A stretch of DNA of 64,000 bases from Argyresthia goedartella (lineage: Eukaryota; Arthropoda; Insecta; Lepidoptera; Argyresthiidae): NCBI GenBank assembly GCA_949825045.1, contig OX463807.1, positions 38,336,749 through 38,400,748 on the forward strand, written 5' to 3'. The position numbers were made by a program, and so were the translations under genes. Shown in pieces: positions 33,892 through 43,365 of the stretch. A model generated the notes under the pieces. The model did no database searches. It was given only the letters and a program-made list of their open reading frames with translations, and was not told the origin of the DNA. Position 1 is the stretch's first letter, and each line of letters begins with the position of its first letter.

Positions 33892-34420
33892 GGTCAAGTG
33901 CGAGTCTAAATCGCGCACGAAGGGTTCCGTACCACTGTTCAATGGAAGCGATGGTGTGGAGTGAATAGTTTGGATTTTACACAGCAAAATATTGTTTACA
34001 AAGTTATTGGTGCGGTTACTTTCACACTCCATGTACGTAACTAGGTGCATCCATAAGTTTGTATGTGGTATTGAAAGAATTTTTGTATGGGAGCCCCCTT
34101 AAATATTTCTTTTATCCTGTTTTTTAGTATTTGTTGTTATAGCGGCAATATAAATACATAATCTGTGAAAATTTCGACTCTCTAGCTAGCTAGCTTCTTG
34201 AGATACAGCCTGGTGACAGACGGACGGACGGACGGACGGACGGACGGCCGGACGGACGGACAGCGGAGTCTTAGTAATAGGGTACCGTTTGGAACCCTTC
34301 GGGTACGGAACCCTAAAAATTAGTACAAAACACTGTCGTTGTAGGGATTTTCGTGTATAATGGTATGGGACCCTTCGTGTGCGGGTCCGACGTCCTACTC
34401 GCACTTGACCGTTTTTTTTT
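33892..34420. mobile_element. MITE with ACCGGTCAAGTGCGAGT ends, unit 1
   Basis: The start AAAAACCGGTCAAGTGCGAG (33888) is mirrored by CTACTCGCACTTGACCG at about 34396-34412. A second inner pair is GGGTTCCGTACC against GGGTACGGAACCC. It includes the (ACGG)n tract at 34209-34262 and the phrase TTGTTATAGCGGCAATA, whose inverted form occurs at 32550. These ends and the TGTCCGTCCGTC body are a familiar abundant repeat of lepidopteran genomes; I do not assign a superfamily. Confidence 0.7.
34209..34262. repeat. (ACGG)n microsatellite
   Basis: About thirteen GACG/ACGG units with one interruption. Read on the minus strand it encodes a run of RPSV repeats, a frame without biological support. Confidence 0.9.
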
Positions 34421-34435
34421 ATAATACCTTGGACA

Positions 34436-34672
34436 CTATTTACACACATTAATCTTGCCCCAAACTAGGATTCCCTGTATCTTGGGTACTAGACAACGAT
34501 ACACATACATATAGATAAATATTATACTCAGATAGATAAACACCATGACTAGGGTTCAAACATCCATTCTCGTCAAACAAATATTTGCCTTCACCGGGAC
34601 TCGAACCCGGGACCCTTGGCTTCGTGGGCAGGGTCACTGCCGACGCGGTCATTCGGGCCGTCTTTGGAAACT
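34436..34672 (-). repeat. tRNA-derived SINE, tandem unit 1
   Basis: The same SINE family as at 5163-5405, on the minus strand: B-box complement GGACTCGAACC at 34597-34607, A-box region near 34640, body with ACAGGGAATCCTAG complement near 34465. It abuts the end of the MITE at 34420. Confidence 0.8.
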
Positions 34673-35339
34673 TTAATTGATGCTGCTAGGCAGTGTCCCT
34701 TTTTTCGCGAGTTTGTATAAATAGATAGATAGATAAACGTTTATTCCAACAATAAAGTCGTCCCATAGTCTCCATTATTTAGTTCGAGATAAAAAGTTGC
34801 TGAGTGTATATGTTTTTCGAGATCAACTTCCTACGTCCCTATAACGCCAATTATTATTTTACGATTCAGATTTTTGTAGCAAATATGCATCCGTCCATGC
34901 ATTTCTGCTATTTATAATATTATTAGGATAATAGCTGCCATCCTTTTAAGGTAGGGTACAAAAACAACATCTCAATACAAGTACAAGAAATTTAATCAAA
35001 TGAACACGAACTAATAACAATTTTAATATAAATTTTAAGTCAAAATAAGCATGTAACCTTATAACGGAATCACCATCACAATATTTTCTTTTGTTGTATC
35101 TTAGGCCCTTTCCCTATGCATACGGGTTTACTTTTTAAACGCTCGCTCTGGTGACGACCGACGCACTTGGAAAGTAACTAGTTTCGTGTGCATAGGCCTT
35201 TACTGCTGATTTTTAGGAAAAAATACTCTCATTGATTTACATTAGCAATCTATCTGTCTCTTAGAAACTTTCTGTGACAAACTACTTGAAGTTAACATAA
35301 GCATTGTACAATTTTTGATTTAAAAATATGCGTACATAT

Positions 35340-35640
35340 TTTAAATGTAGAGCCCCGCCGCATATGGACCACTAAATGGCGCCACAAAATGCGCCGCCTC
35401 TTATGACGACACTTCAGCCACTTGTGGTCAGTGGTCGGTGGCCACTACTTTGTCACCCCGTTTACTTCACCCGAGTGGAAGCGAAGGGAGAGAGGGATGG
35501 GTTAATCGTACGAGTGGCGTGTTTCAGGGTTTTGTGGCGCCAAAAGAAGCGAGCATCGGCGATTTATAGTGTGGCAGCCACCGGTGTTTATCGTGTCCGG
35601 CAGTCCATATAAAACGTATAAAGAGTACAGGAAACAGGAG
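35340..35640 (+). other. GC-rich segment of unit 1, unassigned
   Basis: Markedly higher GC than its surroundings, with a 78-codon open frame from an ATG at 35376 and a TATAAAA at 35607. It is repeated at 38783-39083. No domain recognised. It could be a fragment of a transposon promoter or of an old gene. Confidence 0.3.
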
Positions 35641-36062
35641 GGGAGCGTTTTGTGGTCCGTGTGCGCCTAGGGTTAATGTAATTCTTGTTATTCGCTACAA
35701 ATTAAGTACTTAAAGATAAACATGAAGGTAACTTAGCATTAGTATTTAGCGCCTTACTACCATTGCATTTGTCAGTAAAATTATAGATGACGTTAGAGTC
35801 TTGCAGTAATAAGCCTATGCTATTTTATTTTATTTTCGTACCTGACTATACTGTATAGGGTTCCATACCCGAAGGGTGCTCAATGGGACCCTATTACTAA
35901 GCCTCCGCTGTCCGTCCGTCTGTCCGTCTTTCAACGGGCTCTACCGGATCAACCGAAATAGATAGTTTTTCACAGAGGGCATTTCTATTGCCGCTATAAC
36001 AACAAATAATTAAACATTTATAAGAATTTAAATTTCACCCATGCAAGAGATTATTTGTATGG

Positions 36063-36991
36063 CGATTTTGCCTTTATTGCTATAGTACCATTGGACAGTA
36101 TCATCAATGTGACACACTTTTACTAGAGTCACGTGTAGTTTTTAGTACCATTGACCGATAATATAAATGGTACTAGTGACACACTGTCCCGTGGAACAAT
36201 CAATCGGTCCAGTAATTCCACAGTCATTTCCATAAAGTACCAGGTACAATAATCACAATTACCTAGTTAAAAACTTCAAATAACGACGCCCTATTTCATC
36301 CTCCCCGGTCGGTATGCAAATGAAGTCTATGTACATGAAAATTCCTCGTCAAAACATTTGCTGCACGAAACACAAACCAAAACGTCATCTGTGTTTATTT
36401 TTTTTGCATTTGGTAATTTTTTCGAAAAGCGCTATTTCAATTTTGATAAAATGAATATGGCACTACCTCAGAAGTATGACCTACCGATCAAAAAAGAATA
36501 ATCAAAACCGGTATATAATTGACGGAGTAATCGCGTAACAAACACACAAAAAAACAGACGAATTGAGAACCTCCTCATTTTTTGAAGTCGGCTAATCAGG
36601 GGTCAAGTTGGCACAGTCAGCACAGCAGTGACAGTCACAATAACATGTCTTCAATTTGTTTACGTACTGTGGTGGGGTGTCTCGAAATAAATAAATGGTA
36701 CTACAGTAATATGGTGAGCTTGGGTTTATTAATGTGTCAGTAGTACCAATGTCACTTGTCTAGCAAGCAAACCCCTGGAAATTTTAGTTTTTAAGGGTCT
36801 TACCACAAAAAATAAACTACTTTTCAACACTTGATTAAAAACAAAAACGTTTGGGATTTGACGTTTGTTTTGAGGTTAAACGCTGTTTAATATGTTTTGT
36901 GGTAAAACTGTAAAGGTTCTAGCGATGCACAAGTGTGTCACTAGATGGTACTGTCCAATGGTACCACATCAATAAGGGAATTTTCTAGTCA
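36063..36991. mobile_element. TIR element nested in tandem unit 2
   Basis: Copy of the element at 32620-33548, shifted by one unit length, with the same ends (for example CCAATGGTACCACATCAATA at about 36955). Confidence 0.65.
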
Positions 36992-37334
36992 TTTTGTTTT
37001 ATTTGTTTATCGGTGAAATGAACTGGACGCTCCCGATATTACCGAAAAAGATCTTTAATTGCGGGTATTTAGTTTTGTGCTTAACTATTTTTCATTATAA
37101 TATTAATAATGCTCATTCGAAGTATATTAAATAATATTTGATTTTATTTCTGTAAGTAAGTTATACAATTTCTATCCATTTCCGGTTTCAATGAGCAAAG
37201 AGTTTCGTTAACCTGAGTACATAGTTCAATACGTACATACTACATACACAAAACTCTTTTTCAATGTTTCGATGTACGGCCTTGAATGTAATTAGTATTT
37301 AATCTAGTATTTAATATTGTATTATTAAAAACCG

Positions 37335-37862
37335 GTCAAGTGCGAGTCTAAGTCGCGCACGAAGGGTTCCGTACCACTGTTCAATGGAAGCGATGGTGTG
37401 GAGTGAATAGTTTGGATTTTACACACCAAAATATTGTTTACAAAGTTATTGGTGCGGTTACTTTCACACTCCATGTACGTAACTAGGTGCATCCATAAGT
37501 TTGTATGTGGTATTGAAAGAATTTTTGTATGGGAGCCCCCTTAAATATTTCTTTTATCCTGTTTTTTAGTATTTGTTGTTATAGCGGCAATATAAATACA
37601 TAATCTGTGAAAATTTCGACTCTCTAGCTAGCTAGCTTCTAGAGATACAGCCTGGTGACAGACGGACGGACGGACGGACGGACGGACGGACGGACGGACG
37701 GACAGCGGAGTCTTAGTAATAGGGTACCGTTTGGAACCCTTCGGGTACGGAACCCTAAAAATTAGTACAAAACACTGTCGTTGTAGGGATTTTCGTGTAT
37801 AATGGTATGGGACCCTTCGTGTGCGGGTCCGACGTCCTACTCGCACTTGACCGTTTTTTTTT
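37335..37862. mobile_element. MITE with ACCGGTCAAGTGCGAGT ends, unit 2
   Basis: Second copy of the element at 33892-34420. Its (ACGG)n tract (37660-37702) is uninterrupted where the unit 1 copy carries a GGCCGG interruption. Confidence 0.7.
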
Positions 37863-37877
37863 ATAATACCTTGGACA

Positions 37878-38115
37878 CTATTTACACACATTAATCTTGC
37901 CCCAAACTAGGATTCCCTGTATCTTGGGTACTAGACAACGATACACATACATATAGATAAATATTATACTCAGATAGATAAACACCATGACAAGGGTTCA
38001 AACATCCATTCTCGTCAAACAAATATTTGCCCCCACCGGGACTCGAACCCGGGACCCTTGGCTTCGTGGGCAGGGTCACTGCCGACGCGGTCATTCGGGC
38101 CGTCTTTGGAAACTT
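37878..38115 (-). repeat. tRNA-derived SINE, tandem unit 2
   Basis: Duplicated copy of the SINE at 34436-34672; differs by a few bases (for example CCCCCACC in place of CCTTCACC next to the B-box). Confidence 0.8.
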
Positions 38116-39215
38116 TAATTGATGCTGCTAGGCAGTGTCCCTTTTTTCGCGAGTTTGTATAAATAAATAGATAGATAAACGTTTATTCCAACAATATAGT
38201 CGTCCCATAGTCTCCATTATTTAGTTCGAGATAAAAAGTTGCTGAGTGTATATGTTTTTCGAGATCAACTTCCTACGTCCCTATAACGCCAATTATTATT
38301 TTACGATTCAGATTTTTGTAGCAAATATGCATCCGTCCATGCATTTCTGCTATTTATAATATTATTAGGATAATAGCTGCCATCCTTTTAAGGTAGGGTA
38401 ACAAAAACAACATCTCAATACAAGTACAAGAAATTTAATCAAATGAACACGAACTAATAACAATTTTAATATAAATTTTAAGTCAAAATAAGCATGTAAC
38501 CTTATAACGGAATCACCATCACAATATTTTCTTTTGGTGTATCTTAGGCCCTTTCCCTATGCATATGGGTTTACTTTTAAAACGCTCGCTCTGGTGACGA
38601 CCGACGCACTTGGAAAGTAACTAGTTTCGTGTGCATAGGCCTTTACTGCTGATTTTTAGGAAAAAATACTCTCATTGATTTACATTAGCAATCTATCTGT
38701 CTCTTAGAAACTTTCTGTGACAAACTACTTGAAGTTAACATAAGCATTGTACAATTTTTGATTTAAAAATGTGCGTACATATTTTAAAAGTAGAGCCCCG
38801 CCGCATATGGACCACTAAATGGCGCCACAAAATGCGCCGCCTCTTATGACGACACTTCAGCCACTTGTGGTCAGTGGTCGGTGGCCACTACTTTGTCACC
38901 CCGTTTACTTCACCCGAGTGGAAGCGAAGGGAGAGAGGGATGGGTTAATCGCACGAGTGGCGTGTTTCAGGGTTTTGTGGCGCCAAAAGAAGCGAGCATC
39001 GGCGATTTATAGTGTGGCGGCCACCGGTGTTTATCGTGTCCGGCAGTCCATATAAAACGTATAAAGAGTACAGGAAACAGGAGGGGAGCGTTTTGTGGTC
39101 CGTGTGCGCCTAGGGTTAATGTAATTCTTGTTATTCGCTACAAATTAAGTACTTAAAGATAAACATGAAGGTAACTTAGCATTAGTATTTAGCGCCTTAC
39201 TACCATTGCATTTGT

Positions 39216-40401
39216 CGGAAAATGATATAAACCCTTTTCAGAAAGGCACATTTAATTAAGTATAGTACAAATTATTTTCTGTTTATTTCTGTTTTTTTTT
39301 TATGTAAATTAATAATTAAATGCCTTTTTAAAGACATCACCTACCCATTTTCCCAGTAGTACCTGCATATTACTGGATATCAAGTTTTTCGCCCGTAATT
39401 ATTTTGCTTGGCCTGTAGGGCATTTCAAATTTATCGTCGGTGCGCCGGCTAAATATATTATGTGCATTTTTTTTTATTCCCTAGAGCTCATTATTTTTAA
39501 AAGCTGTCATTTAACTTGCAATGTATGTTTGTAGTACTTAAGCAAGCACGTTGTATGTTCGGGTAAAATCTTTCGGGTCAAATTTGACCCACTTCCCGAT
39601 TTCCGATTCAGCTGTTTTTTTTACATCTGTTAAAAAATCCCCTGTGTAGATGAGGCTTAAAAAAGTACCTAAGTTAGAAAAAAAACAATTCAAAACCGTG
39701 CATTTATAATGCACAAATGTAAATTTGTTATTGTTAAAAATAAAGTTTTGTTATAGCAAACGTGGACTAAGTAAAATTAAATCTTCACTTCCGAGTTTCG
39801 GATGACACGTGCATGAATATTACAAAAAAGAAACAGGATAAAATATATGTTCCTGAACTTGCTGCAAAACTTTATCTTTGTATTCCATGAAAGTGTTTAT
39901 GTATGTGTGCAGTATTGTATAAACCAAGTTTGTTGCTCGTTTTAAGCCTCCTGAAGCTTTGATGTAATGCACATGTACATTGGTAGGTATTGGTCAGCGC
40001 ACCGACGATATCATTAGTTACTGCATTCATGGTTCACAAAGATTTATTTAAAAAAAAAATGTTTAGTCACATAAACGAAAAAAAAAATGTTAATTAAAAA
40101 TTTAATGCTAATGCTCTAGACGACACAATCTAAGTATTGAAGTAGGTGAGTACTGAGTATGTGGAGCCTCTAGTTTTAATGTAGTAAGACGTATAGATAT
40201 AGTAAAGTAGTTAGTGGGTAAAAGTTTATAGTTTTACCACAAAGAGAGACTATTTCATTTCAGCAGCGCTTAAGTGCACATTAAGAGAAGTATTATAAGT
40301 TATTATAGACATAAACACACACATAACATAATACAATAAGAAATTTATTAAGCAAAAGATTCATGAAAATAAGTACAGAGAATATAAGTAAGATATGCAT
40401 T
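39216..40401 (-). other. Non-coding; probably includes the 3' UTR of the RLE element
   Basis: AT-rich with several homopolymer runs (T-runs near 39292 and 39465, A-runs near 40050 and 40080). The 3' end of the element encoded at 40402-43365 must lie here, since that ORF reads on the minus strand, but no tail or target duplication can be picked out. I looked for U2 snRNA and rRNA sequence, which some RLE elements target, and saw neither. Confidence 0.4.
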
Positions 40402-43365
40402 CTAGTTCAAGACGTGTGGGACTGCCGCTCCATCCTCATATAGGCCTGTGCGATTCCACCTATGGCGGGTGCCGCGGATGCACATGCTGCTAGCCCTGAT
40501 GATGGCGGTTTGAATTCTTGCTCGTAGCCAGCCCATTATTGTGGCAGGGGTCCGGTTCCAGCGGTCCGCCAGCGTTTCGGCGAGGTGTTTAGTGAATGAT
40601 ATCATTTGTGGAGCAAAAACTCCGTCGACAGAGGTTACTAAAGGGGTGAAGGTGGTGTGGCGCGTCTCGCATGGGTCGCAGTACTTCCTTTTCTTTTCTT
40701 CTTCAGCTGAACGAAGGACAGCCGCTACGGGGCGTGATGCGTGGGAGGGAGCGTCGGTGTCTATGACACGGATATCAAATAACGCCTCCCTCTGGGCAAT
40801 CCATACCCCCCGACAAGCCAAGTCTCCGCGCAGCCCAGTATCGCCTTCGGAGATGACTGGCTCTTTCGTGACGTTTCCCCAGGCTTGCTGGCACAGTTCA
40901 CAGAAAAGATCCCTTATTTCGTTATGTCTGCGTGTGATAAGGCCACCTGTTTTGCAGCACAAGGCGTGGTCCACGTTGAAGTTGTCATTGCCGCAGCCGT
41001 CGCAAGTCGCAGGCATGGAGATTGGTGTGCGGTGGTATCTTATGGCCAGGGCATCTCTAAATTCGTGGGGTGATAAGTCGAAGTTGTCTTTTCTTGTCGG
41101 TATTACTGAAAGCCATGTTGATGTTTTTGTTTTCATTTTTGTCGCTATTGATCTTTCTATTGCTCTTTTCTTTTTGGATGGTAATTTTGTTAGAATGCTT
41201 TCTAGAGTTTCGTTCTCGTATGTTTCTTTTTCCTTGTTTCCTTCCTTTCTTGCGTCACGCAAAGAATTGTAGTGTTCAGCAAGGTTTATGTCTTTTATCT
41301 CGGTTAGGGCTGTTGAAAGTATTGTAGATCCCTGTTTTGAGATTTGGTATGCACGGTTTGGTGTGTTGAAGGGGTCAGAAAGGGCAAGTCCACCTTTGTG
41401 GACTGGGAGGGTAAATAGCTGGGTTTCAAGTTTTGTGATTTCGCCTCCGATTAGTGTTGGTATGAATTTGTCGTGTAATGTGTTAGTTAAGGGTTCAAAA
41501 AGTTCTTCTGAATTTTTTAAGACACGTAGTAGGAAGGACCATTTAAACTGAGCTGCTTTAGTTAGGGCAGTGTAAGCGGCTTGAGGTGAGTTTTTGCAGA
41601 TTGTTGTGAGTTTCTCGATGATAGATATCCATTCGGTTACATTATTTTTTACGAAGTCGTCCCCTCCTGTCCCTATGTAGCCTCCTAGGAAGCGGGAGCC
41701 GGTAACTATGGAGACGTTGGTACCGGAGAACGTCTTTTCTGCGGTAGACTTGTCAGTTTCTGACACTATTAGGAATGATTTTTTACCTTGTGGTAAGTAT
41801 CCGTATGCTGGGCCTGTTTTGTTTAAGTTGTCCCACCATTGTCGTAGGCTTTGGAAAGTGCCTTGCGCGGAGGAGTCATCGGCGTACCAGCATTGTGTGA
41901 CTGTGTTTTCTGTTTTAAGTTTGTTAATTATTGGTAGTGTTGCAAGCGCGTACAGGGGCATTGCGAGTGGGTCTCCTTGGGTTACGCCTTCTCTGCTATA
42001 TAGTCTTGTATCAGAATCGCGAAATACCAATTCAGCGTGGCCATTGTAAGTATTATAAAGAAAGCGGGCGCAGTGTGGCCAGTATATTCTTGCTTGCCAG
42101 AGGGCTAGTTGTCTATTCACGGCGTTAAAAGCATTGTTCGCGTCAACGAGGAGCATTCCCCAGTTTGAACCAGGTTGGCAATCTCTTTGGAAGACATCGG
42201 TCATGGCATGAATGGCGCCTTCAATGCCACTGCCCAGTCCACTGCAGAGCTGTGACTGGCCGCATGCTTCAGTGACTTCAGAGCCTGTTGCTAAGATCAT
42301 GCATTTGGATAATATTCTTCGTAGGCATTCGCCGATGCCGATAGGTCTTACGCCTGGGCATTTGTCTAAAGCAACAAGTCGGCTTGACATTAATGCTTGT
42401 ATTTGGGTCCAGGGTATGGTTTCGTTGCTAAGTTTCGTTGTGAGCTGCGCTACGGCTTCTCTTAAATGGGCGCTTGCTTGGCCGAAGCGGAGTAGGAAAT
42501 CTCTCCAGTTTTCGGCTGTGCATCCAGTGGGGCCTCCGCCGCCGTGTAGTTTTCTCGCAACTGTTTCGACATGGTCACAAGTTATTTCGATTTCAAGGAG
42601 TGGTGGGAGTTTTGTGACGTCTTTGGGGAGAGTGAATAAAGCGGGATCTGGAGTATTAGGCGGGGGGTGCTTTTCTCTCAGCACATCACTGACGGTTTTA
42701 CCGGATGGATCAACTTCAGTATCTGGGTTTAAAACTTTGCTCGTGTCTTTTGTGAGGAGCCAGTTGAGCGCTACCCGCGTTTTTCCATGTAGTATCAGTC
42801 GTGTGAATAATTTTGTTTCTTGGTCATTGTTGTTTTGTTTCCGGTTTCTTGTATTCCATATAGATTTATCTGCTTTGGTGGATTCCGTGATGAGTTCCTC
42901 GAAACGTTTGTCTGCCCAGAGTTTTAGGCGCCGATCGAGTAGTCTCAGTATATCTTTCATTTTTCTAACGTTTTTGTCTCTTTGCAGTATGACCGCAGCA
43001 AAGGTTAATACGCGTTCAGAGGGGTAGGTTGATTTGGTTAGATGCTCAATTTCGTCGGCCAGAGTGTGTACGAATTTTCTACTGGCAGTACCGCATGGGA
43101 GGTCGTATAGCTTGCCATGAAGGTTACAGACGTTGTCCCAATGCCTTTGCCAGATGCCAGACTTGGGTTGGATGGCATTCAGGAATGGGGATCCGAAGGC
43201 TTCTTCCAAAGGTGACATTAGTGTTTGCCCATCGGTGGTTGTTTTAAGAGTAGCGGATGCTGATTGGTTTAGTACATCGTTGTGTGCTGATCTCATGTGA
43301 CGCTGGAGCCCATTTTTCTTGAATTTCCTGGGGCATAGCGGGCATTCGGTGTCAGCTTGTGACAT
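40402..43365 (-). CDS. RLE-type non-LTR retrotransposon protein (zinc finger, RT, restriction-like endonuclease), intact
   Basis: 987 residues, uninterrupted from ATG (43365) to TAG (40402). Residues ~8-28: C2H2 finger CPLCPRKFKKNGLQRHMRSA followed by H. RT: RPIGIGECLRRIL (~340), motif A LLVDANNAFNAVN (~403), GVTQGDPLAMPLYA (~463), YADDSS (~495). C-terminus: zinc-binding CDGCGNDNFNVDHALCC (~787-803), then RGDL (~847) and FDIRVIDTD (~866), the PD-(D/E)xK pattern of a restriction-like endonuclease. There is no AP endonuclease and no second ORF. Zinc finger plus RT plus C-terminal RLE is the layout of R2/R4/CRE/NeSL/Utopia-type elements, which nick a target and prime on it. The GVTQGDPLAM/YADDS style is unlike R2; Utopia or a related early branch is a guess. 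It is the only complete RT in the window. Confidence 0.85.
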   Translation of the reverse strand: MSQADTECPLCPRKFKKNGLQRHMRSAHNDVLNQSASATLKTTTDGQTLMSPLEEAFGSPFLNAIQPKSGIWQRHWDNVCNLHGKLYDLPCGTASRKFVHTLADEIEHLTKSTYPSERVLTFAAVILQRDKNVRKMKDILRLLDRRLKLWADKRFEELITESTKADKSIWNTRNRKQNNNDQETKLFTRLILHGKTRVALNWLLTKDTSKVLNPDTEVDPSGKTVSDVLREKHPPPNTPDPALFTLPKDVTKLPPLLEIEITCDHVETVARKLHGGGGPTGCTAENWRDFLLRFGQASAHLREAVAQLTTKLSNETIPWTQIQALMSSRLVALDKCPGVRPIGIGECLRRILSKCMILATGSEVTEACGQSQLCSGLGSGIEGAIHAMTDVFQRDCQPGSNWGMLLVDANNAFNAVNRQLALWQARIYWPHCARFLYNTYNGHAELVFRDSDTRLYSREGVTQGDPLAMPLYALATLPIINKLKTENTVTQCWYADDSSAQGTFQSLRQWWDNLNKTGPAYGYLPQGKKSFLIVSETDKSTAEKTFSGTNVSIVTGSRFLGGYIGTGGDDFVKNNVTEWISIIEKLTTICKNSPQAAYTALTKAAQFKWSFLLRVLKNSEELFEPLTNTLHDKFIPTLIGGEITKLETQLFTLPVHKGGLALSDPFNTPNRAYQISKQGSTILSTALTEIKDINLAEHYNSLRDARKEGNKEKETYENETLESILTKLPSKKKRAIERSIATKMKTKTSTWLSVIPTRKDNFDLSPHEFRDALAIRYHRTPISMPATCDGCGNDNFNVDHALCCKTGGLITRRHNEIRDLFCELCQQAWGNVTKEPVISEGDTGLRGDLACRGVWIAQREALFDIRVIDTDAPSHASRPVAAVLRSAEEEKKRKYCDPCETRHTTFTPLVTSVDGVFAPQMISFTKHLAETLADRWNRTPATIMGWLRARIQTAIIRASSMCIRGTRHRWNRTGLYEDGAAVPHVLN

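Larger units (their letters stand above)
32330..35772. repeat. Tandem duplication, unit 1 (3,443 bp)
   Basis: Repeated directly by 35773-39215 with only scattered single-base differences (about 1% by eye). The start CAGTAAAATTATA recurs at 35773, and the end ACCATTGCATTTGTC recurs just before 39216. The unit holds nested TIR elements, a SINE, an (ACGG)n tract and a GC-rich stretch. No supported gene. Confidence 0.95.
35773..39215. repeat. Tandem duplication, unit 2 (3,443 bp)
   Basis: The direct neighbour copy of unit 1, same order and orientation. The downstream flank reads GGAAAATGATATA where the unit start reads CAGTAAAATTATA, a short imperfect match. This fits unequal exchange or template switching between similar short sequences. 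Confidence 0.95.

Noticed and set aside
34186..34449. Protein-coding frame with RPSV repeats (also 37628-37891)
   Set aside because: The repeats are the translated (ACGG)n microsatellite inside a MITE.
34160..37710. CRISPR-like array from short repeats
   Set aside because: A simple tetranucleotide tract in a eukaryotic transposon; no spacers.
39216..40401. U2 snRNA or rDNA target next to the RLE element
   Set aside because: No stretch resembling U2 snRNA or rRNA could be seen on either side.
42212..43027. 271-codon plus-strand gene
   Set aside because: It is an antisense shadow of the RLE-type ORF, which has clear domains.
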